Shown here: positions 54,611 to 64,000 of the stretch, in pieces
Layout of the letters: the number at the start of each line of letters is the position of its first letter
Position numbering within the stretch: the first letter of the stretch is position 1
Source of the DNA: Sphingomonadales bacterium
GTDB lineage: Bacteria; Pseudomonadota; Alphaproteobacteria; Sphingomonadales; Sphingomonadaceae
DNA length: 64,000 nt
Direction: 5' to 3'
NCBI GenBank assembly: GCA_004173185.1
Contig: SEFZ01000009.1
Coordinates: 1 to 64,000 of the forward strand
Position numbers and translations under genes: made by a program
The notes under the pieces: generated by a model
What the model was told of the DNA's origin: nothing
Databases searched by the model: none
The model's input: the letters and a program-made list of their open reading frames with translations, nothing else

Positions 54611-56128
54611 CTATTGGTTGTTCTGGCTGCGCAGGAAGCGCGGAATGTCGAGCGGGTCCTTATCGTCGTCATCGCCCGACTTGGAGCCACCGCGCGAAGC
54701 CGAAGCCATGCGCTCAAACAGCGTCCCGCCTGCCTTTTTGGCGGGCTTGGCTTCTGCCGCAGGCTCCTCGTCATCGCTGCCGCCAGTAAGCCAGCGGCGA
54801 CGGCTGCTATTGCCACTACCGAGTTCGGGCGTGGGCTCTGCGGCGACGGGTGCTTCCAATGCTTCGGGAGCCTCTTCGGAACCGAGCACCAGCTCGTCCG
54901 CATCGGCGCCGTCATCGACCCAGCCGCTTTCGGCAGGCGCTTGCGCAACGGGCTCGGGCTCATAGGGCTCGGGAACGCGCGGCGCTTCGGCTGCGGGCTC
55001 GGCCGCTGCTTCAGGCTCGAAGGTCTCGGCGAAACCCGGCTGCGGCGCTTCGGCTACCGGCTCCGGCGCAGCGGCAGCCGGCTCGGCTGTGGTGCGGCGC
55101 GGGGTCGAGAAGGAGAAGACGCGCGGCTGTTCGGCGGCGCGCGGTGCGGCCACCGGCTGCGACTCGGCATCGATCCCGGTCGCGACGACCGAGACGCGAA
55201 TCCGGCCTTCCAGTTCGGGATTGAACGCCGAACCCCAGATGATGTTCGCATCGGAATCGACCAGCTCGCGAATATGGTTCGCGGCTTCGTCCACTTCGAG
55301 CAGGCGCATGTCCTCGCCACCAGTGATTGAGACGATCACGCCCTTGGCGCCGTTCATGCTCACGCCGTCCAGCAGCGGGTTTGCAATGGCCTTTTGCGCC
55401 GCGATCAGCGCGCGATCGTCGCCTTCGGCTTCGCCCGTGCCCATCATCGCCTTGCCCATTTCCTGCATCACTGCGCGGATATCGGCGAAATCCAGATTGA
55501 TCAGGCCCGGCATCACCATCAGATCGGTGATCCCGCGCACGCCCTGCTGCAGCACTTCGTCAGCAAGCTCGAACGCTTCCTTGAAAGTGGTGTTCGCGTT
55601 GGCGATCAGGAACAGATTTTGGTTCGGGATGACGATCAGCGTATCGACATATTTCTGCAGTTCCTCGATGCCCGCTTCGGCGCTCTGCGCACGACGCTTG
55701 CCTTCGAATGCGAACGGCTTGGTGACGACGCCCACAGTCAGGATGCCCATGTCACGCGCCGCCTTGGCGATGACCGGGGCCGCGCCGGTCCCGGTGCCGC
55801 CGCCCATGCCGCCCGCGATGAACAGCATGTGCGCGCCCTCAAGCGCCTGTTGGATAGCCTCGATCGTCTCTTCGGCTGCCGCGCGACCAATCTCAGGCCG
55901 CGAGCCTGCGCCCAGACCCTGCGTGATCTTTGCGCCCAGCTGGATGCGCTTTCCGGCGGCAGACTGCTTCAGCGCCTGTGCGTCGGTGTTCGCGACGAGG
56001 AAGTCGACGCCCTGCACATCGTTACGGATCATGTTGGCGATGGCGTTACCGCCTGCGCCACCCACACCGATCACGGTGATCTTTGGGGTTAGCTCATCCA
56101 CCTCGGGCGGAAGGAAATCGATACTCAT
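54611..56128 (-). CDS. ftsZ: Cell division GTPase FtsZ
   Basis: A 505-residue tubulin homologue that forms the Z ring. The N-terminal domain has [18 protein letters not shown], then the tubulin signature [13 protein letters not shown] near 105. T7-loop sequence [20 protein letters not shown] follows. Residues about 320-490 form a long acidic Ala/Pro/Glu-rich linker, as in other alphaproteobacteria, and the conserved C-terminal peptide is [12 protein letters not shown]. The long linker explains the length compared with E. coli (383). It follows ftsA after 110 bases with two hairpins. Confidence 0.97.
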   Translation of the reverse strand: MSIDFLPPEVDELTPKITVIGVGGAGGNAIANMIRNDVQGVDFLVANTDAQALKQSAAGKRIQLGAKITQGLGAGSRPEIGRAAAEETIEAIQQALEGAHMLFIAGGMGGGTGTGAAPVIAKAARDMGILTVGVVTKPFAFEGKRRAQSAEAGIEELQKYVDTLIVIPNQNLFLIANANTTFKEAFELADEVLQQGVRGITDLMVMPGLINLDFADIRAVMQEMGKAMMGTGEAEGDDRALIAAQKAIANPLLDGVSMNGAKGVIVSITGGEDMRLLEVDEAANHIRELVDSDANIIWGSAFNPELEGRIRVSVVATGIDAESQPVAAPRAAEQPRVFSFSTPRRTTAEPAAAAPEPVAEAPQPGFAETFEPEAAAEPAAEAPRVPEPYEPEPVAQAPAESGWVDDGADADELVLGSEEAPEALEAPVAAEPTPELGSGNSSRRRWLTGGSDDEEPAAEAKPAKKAGGTLFERMASASRGGSKSGDDDDKDPLDIPRFLRSQNNQ

Positions 56129-56172
56129 CGCCTTGGTCTCCCCTGCGCCAACTTGTCACAGGCGCGTAATCT

Positions 56173-56241
56173 TGGCTCGTTCTGCACCAACGCAAACAGC
56201 GAGCCTAGAGGAAAGACGTAGTTATCGACAGCTTTCCTCTA
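56173..56241. promoter_or_regulatory. Two inverted repeats between ftsA and ftsZ
   Basis: TAGAGGAAAG (56206-56215) and CTTTCCTCTA (56232-56241) form a perfect ten-pair stem that includes the ftsA stop. GGCTCG (56173-56178) and CGAGCC (56200-56205) form a second one immediately beside it. No T run follows, so mRNA processing or translation control is more likely than termination. Confidence 0.55.
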
Positions 56242-57495
56242 ATAATTAGCACGGAATGCCGCCATCAGGCGCTGAAGCAGCGCCCCGGGGCTCGCCTTGG
56301 TCACCATCTGATGCGCAGGTTCAAGGCTGCGCAGATCAATCGGATCGGCCGCGGCAAAGCGCGCAAGGCCCGCGAGCGTCGCAAAAGCGGGGCCGCCATG
56401 TGCCTCGGGCAACGCGACCAAGCCCTTGGGGCGACCGACGCGCACGGCGCTGCCCAGCGACTGCTGCGCATAATCGGCAATGCCCTTCAAATCCGCGCCA
56501 CCACCGGTCAGCACGATCTGGCGACCTACGGGATCGTTGAAACCGAGCTTGCGCAGATCCTTCTGGATTTCGAGCATCAGCCGCTCGAGACGCTGGCGGA
56601 TGATCGCATTGAGCTGCGCCTTGGTGATGCGCGGGCCGTCTGCTGCATCGGCAGTGGCGGGCACCACGTCGATCATCTCGTGATTGTCGCGCGGGCTGAG
56701 GTTCGCCGAGCCATGGAAGCATTTGGTGCGCTCGGCCCAGTTGCGCGCAGTGCCGAATGCCGATGCGATATCGTCGGTGATGTCGGCCGAACCCATCGGG
56801 ATCGAAGCGAGTCCTGCGAGCACGCCGCCCGCGAACACCGAAACATTGGTCACGCCCGCGCCGATCTCGACCAGCGCTACGCCGAGTTCGCGCTCTTCTT
56901 CGCTCAGGCAGGCCAGCCCGGTCGCCACCGGCGCCGCGATGATTGAGCGCACTTCGAGATGCGCCGAACGGACGCACAAATCGAGATTGCGCACCGGCGA
57001 GCCTTCGGTCGCCACGACATGGATGTCGACACCCAGACGATCGGCATGCAGCCCCAGCGGGCGCTTCACTCCGGCAAGCCCATCAACGGTGTAGCGCGTC
57101 GGCTGTGCGTGGAGCACCATCTTGCCCTGCGGATCGATCGCGTCGCGGCCAGCCTTCAAAAGCTCATCAATGTCCGATTGCTCGATCCGGTGCCCACCCA
57201 GATCCGCTTCGAGCTTGACGATATCGGAGAGCAGACCGCCCGCCGAGAAGCTGACCCACACGTCTTCGATATTCTGCCCGGCGATGCGCTCGGCCTGCTC
57301 GACGGCTTCGCGGATGGCGAGTTCGGTCGCAGCCATGTCAGCCACGTAACCGCGCTTGACGCCACGGCTCTCGCGCTGGCCGGTGCCGAGCACGACGAGT
57401 TGGCCGTCATCGGTCTTCTGCGCGATCAGCGCCGATACCTTTGACGATCCTACATCGAGTGCGGTGATCAGCCCTTCCGGTGCAACCTTCGCCAT
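56239..57495 (-). CDS. ftsA: Cell division protein FtsA
   Basis: A 418-residue actin-like protein that tethers FtsZ to the membrane. Phosphate-1 loop ITALDVGSSKVSALIA is at the N-terminus; the adenosine motif IVLTGGGADLKGI is near 325; GAGVTNVSVFAGGVL is phosphate-2. The C-terminal amphipathic membrane-targeting helix is LLQRLMAAFRANY. The ATG at 57495 gives the normal N-terminus. It lies 17 bases after ftsQ. Confidence 0.95.
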   Translation of the reverse strand: MAKVAPEGLITALDVGSSKVSALIAQKTDDGQLVVLGTGQRESRGVKRGYVADMAATELAIREAVEQAERIAGQNIEDVWVSFSAGGLLSDIVKLEADLGGHRIEQSDIDELLKAGRDAIDPQGKMVLHAQPTRYTVDGLAGVKRPLGLHADRLGVDIHVVATEGSPVRNLDLCVRSAHLEVRSIIAAPVATGLACLSEEERELGVALVEIGAGVTNVSVFAGGVLAGLASIPMGSADITDDIASAFGTARNWAERTKCFHGSANLSPRDNHEMIDVVPATADAADGPRITKAQLNAIIRQRLERLMLEIQKDLRKLGFNDPVGRQIVLTGGGADLKGIADYAQQSLGSAVRVGRPKGLVALPEAHGGPAFATLAGLARFAAADPIDLRSLEPAHQMVTKASPGALLQRLMAAFRANY

Positions 57496-57512
57496 GCCCA
57501 AAAACTCCCCAG

Positions 57513-58412
57513 TTACTCTACGCCCGCCGCCGCATTGGTTTGCGGCGCATTTACAGTGCCTTGCTTGCGCACCGTCAACTGGTTTGGGTTGCGCATGTCA
57601 AATCCGATATGTCCCCGACCCAGCAATCGCTGCGTGCCGTCCAGTTCGGCGAATTTCTTGAGCCGGTTTGCCGCTTCTTCCTCGCCTTCGGGCAGTTGCA
57701 GCCGCTCGCCCGTGTCGAAGATGATATCCCAACGACGATTCCCGATCCAGCTCGCCGCTTTCACCAGCGGCTTGAGCGCGGGCGCGTTATCCAGCAACTG
57801 GCGGCGCGCGGGCTCCTGCGAATTGGCGCCCTCGCCAATGATCAGCGGCAGATCGGGCATCGCCTCTCGCTTCACCGGCTCCAGCGCCACGCCCTTGGCA
57901 TCGATCAGCATCAACTGGCCATGGTGTTGCCAGATCGCCGCAGGCTCGCGCTCCACGATGAAAATGCGCAGCGTATTGGGCAAGCGGCGCGAGACGCGCG
58001 CATCCTCGATCCACGGATATTTAAGCAGCCGTTCGCGCACCAGCGCCAGATCAACGAGCGGCATCGCACGCGAATCCTGATCGAGCGCCTGCGAATAGAC
58101 GGTCATCTTGTCCATGCGTTTGAGACCGTCGATCTGGATCTCGTCGACGCGGAACCCCGCATCCCCCACCGTCTCGGACACTGCCGTACCGATCACGCCG
58201 GGAATGCCGAAATAGCTCGCCACGCCGAGCGCACCCAGTCCCGCAAGGCCCACGATGGTCCAGGTGGCGATCTTGGTCAGCGTCGCCTGGCTGACCGGGA
58301 GCGCGGCCAGCGCCTGATCGATCATACCCGGCTTCTGCTTGCGCACGCCCTTGCGCACGCCGGGCTTTGCCCCGCGCCGCGTCGCGGTACGCTTGGCCGG
58401 CGGCCTGCTCAT
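57513..58412 (-). CDS. ftsQ: Cell division protein FtsQ
   Basis: A 299-residue bitopic division protein. A very basic cytoplasmic tail (1-45, RTATRRGAKPGVRKGVRKQK) precedes one membrane helix (about 47-70), a POTRA domain (about 85-155; FRVDEIQIDGLKRM) and the beta domain with LPNTLRIFIVEREPAAIW. Its start overlaps the ddl stop by four bases. Confidence 0.93.
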   Translation of the reverse strand: MSRPPAKRTATRRGAKPGVRKGVRKQKPGMIDQALAALPVSQATLTKIATWTIVGLAGLGALGVASYFGIPGVIGTAVSETVGDAGFRVDEIQIDGLKRMDKMTVYSQALDQDSRAMPLVDLALVRERLLKYPWIEDARVSRRLPNTLRIFIVEREPAAIWQHHGQLMLIDAKGVALEPVKREAMPDLPLIIGEGANSQEPARRQLLDNAPALKPLVKAASWIGNRRWDIIFDTGERLQLPEGEEEAANRLKKFAELDGTQRLLGRGHIGFDMRNPNQLTVRKQGTVNAPQTNAAAGVE

Positions 58413-59344
58413 CCTTCGGAATCCTGGGCTAGCGCTTCGTCCACGATCATCTGCACCAGTTCAGGATAAGAGATGCCCAGGTGGCGCGCTTGTTCGGGCA
58501 CTAGGCTGAGCGGAGTCATGCCGGGCTGGGTATTCACCTCGAGCAGGAACAGCCCTTCGACGCCCTGCTCATCGTCCCAGCGGAAATCCGAACGCGACGC
58601 GCCCTTGCAACCGAGCAGCTTGTGCGATTCCAGCGCGATGCGCTTGCAGGCTTCGGTGATCTCGTCGGGGATCTGCGCCGGGAAGACATGCTCGGTCAGC
58701 CCGTCGGTATATTTGCTATCGTAATCGTAAAAGCCGCTCTTCGGCTTGAGTTCGGTAACGCCCAGCGCCCGATCGCCCAGGACCGCCGTTGTCAGCTCGC
58801 GCCCGCGAATGAACGGCTCCGCGAGCAGTTCATCGAATTCCTGCCACGGGCCCTTGGCGGCTGCCGCGATCGGATTGCCATAATTGCCCTCGACCGTGAC
58901 GATCGCCACGCCAACCGACGAGCCTTCATTGACCGGCTTGAGCACATAAGGCCGCGGCAGCGGATCGGCTTCGTAAAGGTCCGCGGTGCGCACCATCCGT
59001 CCGCCGGGCATCGGGATGCCATGCGGTACCAGCGCCTGCTTGGTGAGTTGCTTGTCGATCGCGATCACCGAAGTGACCAGCCCCGAATGGGTATATTTCA
59101 GCCCCATCAGATCAAGCATGCCCTGCACCGTGCCGTCCTCGCCGGGCGTGCCGTGCAGCGCGTTGAACACCAGATCGGGCTTGGCCGCCGTCAGCTTCGC
59201 GGCAACGTCGCGGTCCATATCGATGCGTGTGACCTGATGGCCCAGCGATTCCAGCGCCTCGGCGATGCCGGCGCCCGACATCAGCGAAACTTCGCGCTCG
59301 GCGGACCAGCCACCCATCAAAACGGCTACGTGCAACTTGCTCAC
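58409..59344 (-). CDS. ddl: D-alanine--D-alanine ligase
   Basis: A 311-residue ATP-grasp ligase making the D-Ala-D-Ala end of the peptidoglycan stem. Marks are VLMGGWSAEREVSLMSG at the start, NALHGTPGEDGTVQGML, KPVNEGSSVGV and the metal-binding LEVNTQPGMTPLSLVPEQA. The GTG start overlaps the stop of the upstream DUF4262 gene (GTGA). Confidence 0.95.
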   Translation of the reverse strand: MSKLHVAVLMGGWSAEREVSLMSGAGIAEALESLGHQVTRIDMDRDVAAKLTAAKPDLVFNALHGTPGEDGTVQGMLDLMGLKYTHSGLVTSVIAIDKQLTKQALVPHGIPMPGGRMVRTADLYEADPLPRPYVLKPVNEGSSVGVAIVTVEGNYGNPIAAAAKGPWQEFDELLAEPFIRGRELTTAVLGDRALGVTELKPKSGFYDYDSKYTDGLTEHVFPAQIPDEITEACKRIALESHKLLGCKGASRSDFRWDDEQGVEGLFLLEVNTQPGMTPLSLVPEQARHLGISYPELVQMIVDEALAQDSEG

Positions 59345-59838
59345 GAATTTAACCCCTGCTCGTACAGTTCCGGCTGCCAGCCGCGCGCCAATTCACTAAA
59401 GCCAGTTTGCCACGGAAACAGGCCATCTTCCGGATCGGGCCAGACCAGCTGGACGGCGCGCATCGGCTCCCGTCCTTTATGCCGCGCATACCAAAGCGCC
59501 GAGTTGAAATATTCCGGCACGAGAAACGCGTCGGCGACATCGCGCGCGATGACCGCGTGCCCTGCGAGCAGCCCGTCAATCTCGGCACCATCGGCCAATT
59601 GCAGGCCATCTCGGCACATCCGCAGCGCCTCGTTGATCATCGCGCCCTTCAGATCGCTCGGAAGCCCGAAAACGATCACTTCGGGCTGGCCCACCGTCTC
59701 GGGAAAGCCGACCGAATACGCAAAGCTCGGCGCGTCATCGCCTTCGTCTGGCGACACTATATTGATGTGACAGCCGTGCTTGCGCACGTTGTTCACCAGC
59801 GTCTTCTCGAAGGAATTGAGGCGCGGGCCGAAGATCAC
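59341..59838 (-). CDS. DUF4262 protein inside the dcw cluster
   Basis: A 165-residue DUF4262 protein. The family opening NVRKHGCHINIVSPDEGDDA and SFAYSVGFPETVGQPEVIVF are clear, followed by YFNSALWYARHKGREPMRAV. The function of the family is unknown. Start GTG 59838 overlaps the murB stop by four bases (GTGA) and has GGGGTG six bases upstream; ATG 59868 would give a 34-base overlap. On both sides the gene is coupled to cell wall genes (murB, ddl), where such a gene is not normally found. Confidence 0.8.
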   Translation of the reverse strand: MIFGPRLNSFEKTLVNNVRKHGCHINIVSPDEGDDAPSFAYSVGFPETVGQPEVIVFGLPSDLKGAMINEALRMCRDGLQLADGAEIDGLLAGHAVIARDVADAFLVPEYFNSALWYARHKGREPMRAVQLVWPDPEDGLFPWQTGFSELARGWQPELYEQGLNS

Positions 59839-60731
59839 GAATTCACCCCAATGCGCTGGATTTCCCATTCCAGCTCGACACCCGATTGCGCTTTCACCTT
59901 CGCACGGACCTCCTCGCCCAGCGCTTCGATGTCGGCGGACGAAGCATTGCCCAGATTGAGCAGGAAATTGCAGTGTTTTTCGCTGACCTGCGCATCGCCC
60001 CGTCGCAAACCGCGGCAACCGGCTTCGTCGATCAGTGCCCAGGCCTTATGACCTTCGGGGTTCTTAAAGGTCGAGCCGCCGGTCTTGGAGCGCAAAGGCT
60101 GCGATTCCTCGCGAGCGGCGGCGATGCGGTCCATTTCCCCCTGAATGACCTCAGGCTCGCCAGCCGCGCCGCGAAAGGTCGCACTGACCACGATCGCGCC
60201 CTTGGGCAGTTCGCTGTGGCGATAGGTGTAGCCCAACTCGCTAAGCGAAAGCGTACGCAGTTCGCCCGAGCGCAGCACGACGTCGCACTCGACGAGAATG
60301 TCCTTGGTCTCGCGGCCATACGCGCCGCCATTCATCCGCACGAACCCGCCGACCGTGCCCGGGATCGAGCGCAGGAATTCGACACCGGCAATGCCCGCAT
60401 CGCGCGCCTTGGACGAAACCAGGATGCCCGATGCCCCGCCGCCGCATTTGAGCGTCAGGTCATCCGTCTCGACACTCGAAAACGCTTTGCCCAGCCGAAC
60501 CACAACGCCCGGTACGCCACCATCGCGCACGATCATGTTCGATCCCAGCCCCAGCCCCATCACCGGGACGGAGGGGTCGAGCGCGTAGAGGAAATCGCTG
60601 AGGTCCTTGGTATCGGCTGGCTCAAACAGCCATTCGGCCGAGCCACCGCTTTTGAACCACACGAGCGGCGCGAGTGCCGCCATATGCGTCAGGCGCCCGC
60701 GCACCGGAGGAAGGGCAAAACACGTGTTCAT
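59835..60731 (-). CDS. murB: UDP-N-acetylenolpyruvoylglucosamine reductase MurB
   Basis: A 298-residue flavoenzyme reducing UDP-GlcNAc-enolpyruvate to UDP-MurNAc. FAD-binding stretches VMGLGLGSNMIVRDGG and FLRSIPGTVGGFVRMNGGAYG are visible. The catalytic Ser stands in KTGGSTFKNPEGHKAW and the general-acid Glu in the C-terminal VELEWEIQRIG. This is the type IIa short form. A 166-base gap full of REP-like elements separates it from murC. Confidence 0.94.
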   Translation of the reverse strand: MNTCFALPPVRGRLTHMAALAPLVWFKSGGSAEWLFEPADTKDLSDFLYALDPSVPVMGLGLGSNMIVRDGGVPGVVVRLGKAFSSVETDDLTLKCGGGASGILVSSKARDAGIAGVEFLRSIPGTVGGFVRMNGGAYGRETKDILVECDVVLRSGELRTLSLSELGYTYRHSELPKGAIVVSATFRGAAGEPEVIQGEMDRIAAAREESQPLRSKTGGSTFKNPEGHKAWALIDEAGCRGLRRGDAQVSEKHCNFLLNLGNASSADIEALGEEVRAKVKAQSGVELEWEIQRIGVNS

Positions 60732-60760
60732 ACCAGCACTTCAACGCCCATGCCGCACAT

Positions 60761-60875
60761 GGCCTTCGACAAGCTCAGGCTGGGCTGTCGATTAGCCCGG
60801 TCATCACACCCAACCCCGCTTACGCTGAGCTTGTCGAAGCGCGCGCGCTGGCCTTCGACAAGCTCAGGCTGAGCG
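60761..60875. repeat. Three REP-like elements between murC and murB
   Basis: Copies of the CTTCGACAAGCTCAGGCTGAGCGG type lie at 60761-60787 (plus), 60816-60842 (inverted) and 60850-60875 (plus). Neighbouring inverted copies can form hairpins in the murC-murB message. Confidence 0.85.
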
Positions 60876-60897
60876 GATGTGGGGGATTGCGCTGCGG

Positions 60898-62304
60898 TCA
60901 CCCGCGCGCTTCCTCGATGCCTTCCGCAAGCCCCGCCGCCCATTTGGTGATGTCGCCCGCGCCAAGGCACACGACCATATCACCCGGCACCACGACCTGC
61001 GCGAGCGACGCCGCCAATTGATCGGCACTATCGACATGCTGAACCGCGCGATGCCCGCGCCGCTTCACGCCCTCGACCAGCGCTTCGGACGAAACACCTT
61101 CGAGCGGCAATTCGCCCGCTGCGTAGACCGGGGTCACATAGACCATGTCGGCATCGTTAAATGCCTGGGCAAAGTCTTCCATCAGATTGCCGAGCCGCGA
61201 GAAGCGATGCGGCTGCATTACTGCGATCACGCGGCCCTCGGCGCTCTCGCGCGCTGCCGATAGCACCGCGCGGATCTCGACCGGGTGGTGGCCGTAATCA
61301 TCGATGATCGTCACGCCCTGCGTCTCGCCTACCTTGGTGAAGCGGCGCTTGACCCCGGTGAACTGCGCAAACCCCTTCTGGATCGTCATGTCGCGAATGC
61401 CGAGTTCCAGCGCCACGCCGATCGCGGCAAGCGCGTTCTGGACATTGTGGCGGCCGGGCATTGGCAGTTCGATATTCTCGATCGAGCGCACGCTGCCATC
61501 GCGCTGGCGAATGATCGCCTCGAAGCGGTTGCCGCCGGCATGCGGCGTGACGTTCACGCCGCGCACGTCGGCGCTGGCAGCGAAACCATAGGTCACGATC
61601 CTGCGATCTCGAACGCGCGGTATGATCGCCTGCACTTCGGGATGATCGAGGCACAGCAAGGCCGCGCCATAAAAAGGAACATTCTCGATGAACTCGACAT
61701 AGGCGTCCTTGGCCTTTTCGAACGAGCCATAATGATCGAGATGCTCGGGATCGATATTGGTCACCACCGCAATGGTGCCGTCCAGACGCAGGAAGCTGCC
61801 GTCGCTCTCATCGGCTTCGATCACCATCCATTCGGATGCGCCAAGCCGGGCGTTCGAGCCATATTGATTGATGATTCCGCCGTTGATGACCGTGGGGTCC
61901 ACGCCGCCCGCATCCAGCAAAGCCGCGACCATCGAAGTCGTCGTCGTCTTGCCATGCGTGCCCGCCACCGCGACGGTTGATTTCAGCCGCATCAGTTCGG
62001 CCAGCATCTCGGCGCGGCGCACCACGGGGATGCGACGCTCATAAGCGGCTTCGACTTCGGGATTGGTGCGCACGATCGCCGTGGAGGTCACCACCACCGC
62101 CGCATCGCCCAAATTCTCGGCCTTGTGGCCAATCGTCACCTTGATCCCGCGATCGCGCAGCCCCTGCACGACATAGCCCTCGGCCACGTCCGAACCCTGC
62201 ACCGAGTAACCGAGATTGTGCATCACTTCGGCAATGCCCGACATGCCGATGCCGCCAATTCCTACGAAATGGATTGTGCCAATATCTGTGGCGACGCCTT
62301 TCAT
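60898..62304 (-). CDS. murC: UDP-N-acetylmuramate--L-alanine ligase MurC
   Basis: A 468-residue Mur ligase adding the first amino acid of the stem peptide. Marks are [18 protein letters not shown], the ATP loop [41 protein letters not shown] and [14 protein letters not shown]. Length is normal. It overlaps murG by four bases. Confidence 0.96.
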   Translation of the reverse strand: MKGVATDIGTIHFVGIGGIGMSGIAEVMHNLGYSVQGSDVAEGYVVQGLRDRGIKVTIGHKAENLGDAAVVVTSTAIVRTNPEVEAAYERRIPVVRRAEMLAELMRLKSTVAVAGTHGKTTTTSMVAALLDAGGVDPTVINGGIINQYGSNARLGASEWMVIEADESDGSFLRLDGTIAVVTNIDPEHLDHYGSFEKAKDAYVEFIENVPFYGAALLCLDHPEVQAIIPRVRDRRIVTYGFAASADVRGVNVTPHAGGNRFEAIIRQRDGSVRSIENIELPMPGRHNVQNALAAIGVALELGIRDMTIQKGFAQFTGVKRRFTKVGETQGVTIIDDYGHHPVEIRAVLSAARESAEGRVIAVMQPHRFSRLGNLMEDFAQAFNDADMVYVTPVYAAGELPLEGVSSEALVEGVKRRGHRAVQHVDSADQLAASLAQVVVPGDMVVCLGAGDITKWAAGLAEGIEEARG

Positions 62305-63455
62305 GCGTACGCGGTCCTTCCAGTCTGCATTGCTACGCGGCGAACGCCGATGGGCGCGGTCGGTGCATGAATCGATTCCACCAGATCGGCAAGATCGCGC
62401 GCCGCATGCGGGCGTCCGCAGCTCTTCGCGCGGCCCGCCGCGTTCTCCAGCCCCTGCGTATCAAGGCCGAGCTTCTGGATCTGCTTGGCGAGTTCGGTCG
62501 CAGTGAAGGCCCGCTGCGGGATCGTCCGCGCGCCGCCCGCAGCCGTGATCTCGCGCGCATTCACGGTCTGGTGATCGTCGGTCGCGCTGGGCAGCGGTAC
62601 GAGGATCGCCGGGCGACCCGCTGCGGTAAGTTCCGAAATGGTCGAGGCCCCTGCCCGCGCGATCACGATATGCGTCCAGGCCAACGCCTCGGGCATGTCG
62701 GCGATATAGGTGGAGATGTCGGCGGGAATGTCGTGCGCGCGATATTTGGCGCGGACCAGCTCGATATCCTCGACGCGCGCCTGATGCGTGACCTGCAGGC
62801 GACGGCGGAAATGCACCGGCAGCAGCGCGAGGCCATCGGGCACGACCTGGCTCAATATGCTCGCGCCCTGGCTTCCGCCGGTGACGAGCACGCGGAAAAT
62901 GCCATCCTCTTCCAGCATCGGATAGGGCCGGTTGCGCAGGGCAAGGACGGCCTCGCGCACCGGATTACCCACCAGATGCGTCTTGGCCTTCCAGCCCGGC
63001 TTCATCCGCTCGACATCTTCATACGACGTGGCGATCGCATCGACCTTGCCCGCGACAAAGCGATTGACCCGCCCCAGCACCGCATTCTGCTCGTGGATCA
63101 CCGTCGGGATGCCCGAGCGGAACGCGGCAAGGATCGAAGGCAGCGCAGGGTATCCGCCAAAGCCGATCACCGCCGAGGGACGCAAATCCTGGTATAGCCG
63201 CCGCGCCATCGAGCGCCCGGCCATGATCTTGCCCGCCGCGCGGATATAGCCAAGCGGCCCGCCGCCCATCCGGCCCGCGGGCAGAACGTGCGTCTCGATA
63301 TCCTCGAACAGCCCCGGAAAGCGCACGCCGCGATCGTCGCTGACCAACGCGACATGGTGCCCACGCGAAATCAGTTCGGCCGCGAGTGCCGCTGCGGGAA
63401 CCATATGCCCGCCCGTGCCGCCGGCGGCGAGGACGTAGCTGCGGGTGTTCGTCAT
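62301..63455 (-). CDS. murG: Peptidoglycan GlcNAc transferase MurG
   Basis: A 384-residue GT28 glycosyltransferase that turns lipid I into lipid II at the inner membrane. Marks are [60 protein letters not shown] and [20 protein letters not shown]. Both overlaps (murC and ftsW) are four bases, in a continuous operon. Confidence 0.96.
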   Translation of the reverse strand: MTNTRSYVLAAGGTGGHMVPAAALAAELISRGHHVALVSDDRGVRFPGLFEDIETHVLPAGRMGGGPLGYIRAAGKIMAGRSMARRLYQDLRPSAVIGFGGYPALPSILAAFRSGIPTVIHEQNAVLGRVNRFVAGKVDAIATSYEDVERMKPGWKAKTHLVGNPVREAVLALRNRPYPMLEEDGIFRVLVTGGSQGASILSQVVPDGLALLPVHFRRRLQVTHQARVEDIELVRAKYRAHDIPADISTYIADMPEALAWTHIVIARAGASTISELTAAGRPAILVPLPSATDDHQTVNAREITAAGGARTIPQRAFTATELAKQIQKLGLDTQGLENAAGRAKSCGRPHAARDLADLVESIHAPTAPIGVRRVAMQTGRTAYA

Positions 63456-64000
63456 GTAGTGCTCCAGCGGCCCGTATAGGGAGAGCGTTTCAGATAGGGG
63501 TTTCGCCGCGTGAAGGCGAGCAGCAACCCAAAGCCGACCGACAATGCCACCATCGACGATCCGCCATAGGAAATGAAGGGCAAGGTCATGCCCTTGCTCG
63601 GCGCGATGCCGGTGTTCACTGCCATGTTGATCAGCGCCTGTACGCCGAATTGCGCGGCGAGCCCGGCTGCGGCGAGCAACCGGAACGCATCCTCTTCATC
63701 GAGCAGCTTCATGAACACCCGGATGACGATCGCGAGATACAGCACCGCGATCACCGCGCAGGCGATCAGCCCGAATTCCTCGCCGATCACCGAGAAGATA
63801 TAATCGGTATGCGCCTCCGGCAGCCGGAATTTGGCCGTACCGCTGCCCGGCCCCGTGCCCGTCAGCCCGCCTGCGGTCAGCGTGTTGTGCGCCATCTCGA
63901 TCTGATAGCGATCGGTGAGCGCTGCTTCCTTGGTAGGAAAAAGGAAATTGTCGATGCGGCTGCGCGCATTGCCGTAAAACAGATAGGCCGCGACCACGCC
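63452..64000 (-). CDS. ftsW: Lipid II glycosyltransferase FtsW, C-terminal part (cut by window edge)
   Basis: About 182 residues of the C-terminal half of a SEDS family protein. Marks are RYQIEMAHNTLTAGGLTGTG, PEAHTDYIFSVIGEEFG (the conserved SEDS loop) and the closing GVQALINMAVNTGIAPSKGM then LPFISYGGSS. The order FtsW-MurG-MurC identifies it as FtsW rather than RodA. The N-terminal part lies beyond the window. Confidence 0.93.
   Translation of the reverse strand, partial: GVVAAYLFYGNARSRIDNFLFPTKEAALTDRYQIEMAHNTLTAGGLTGTGPGSGTAKFRLPEAHTDYIFSVIGEEFGLIACAVIAVLYLAIVIRVFMKLLDEEDAFRLLAAAGLAAQFGVQALINMAVNTGIAPSKGMTLPFISYGGSSMVALSVGFGLLLAFTRRNPYLKRSPYTGRWSTT

Overview
The window is a GC-rich bacterial chromosome segment, most likely from an alphaproteobacterium of the Sphingomonadaceae (Sphingomonas or a close relative). 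The grounds are a PhyR/NepR/EcfG general stress response locus, an SdhE next to recG and mfd, the scpAB-tatABC-nagZ-argS-dgt neighbourhood, FtsZ with an alphaproteobacterial tail, and short REP-like elements of the CTTCGACAAGCTCAG type. It is ordinary core chromosome with a few inserted accessory genes. No phage, complete insertion sequence, CRISPR array or rRNA was seen. One tRNA (Asn, GTT) is present.

Layout. 1-8.4 kb: start of an MFS transporter, a PilZ protein, recG, sdhE, mfd, a ParDE toxin-antitoxin pair and a secreted hydrolase. 8.4-14.4 kb: a GGDEF/EAL protein, moaA-nadK, tRNA-Asn, then an adenine/adenosine deaminase translationally coupled to a phosphoribosyltransferase. 14.4-24.1 kb: a lipoprotein, secA with a small secreted ORF upstream, argJ, obgE and lptF-lptG. 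24.3-31.1 kb: a fatty acid desaturase divergent from a GNAT acyltransferase that resembles bacterial ceramide synthases, then xth-erpA, an M23 peptidase, a DUF455 ferritin-like protein and bcp. 31.1-33.8 kb: glnE.

33.9-38.4 kb is the most interesting part, a general stress response locus. It holds ecfG, phyR, nepR and a PhyP-like HRxxN sensor kinase with a degenerate ATPase domain. It also holds a second, shorter NepR-like protein, an unlisted 45-residue membrane protein, an entericidin-type lipoprotein, and a strong candidate for a structured small RNA. The candidate RNA has two stems that display C-run loops, followed by an intrinsic terminator, and recalls the Caulobacter GsrN RNA. Sequences close to the EcfG promoter (GGAAC-N16/17-CGTT) precede several of these genes. 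A perfect copy lies upstream of lptF.

38.5-52.5 kb: tatCBA, scpBA, nagZ, a SPOR protein, argS and dgt. Two accessory insertions interrupt this series: a di-haem cytochrome of the RoxA/MauG type on the opposite strand, and a DUF1501/DUF1800 pair. 52.6-64 kb: a TPR/SPOR protein with proline-threonine tandem repeats, then the division and cell wall (dcw) cluster read leftwards (ftsW, murG, murC, murB, a DUF4262 gene, ddl, ftsQ, ftsA, ftsZ). ftsW runs off the right edge.

Many gene pairs overlap by four bases (ATGA or GTGA), so start codons were often decided by these overlaps. All functional calls rest on sequence motifs recognised by eye; no database search was run.
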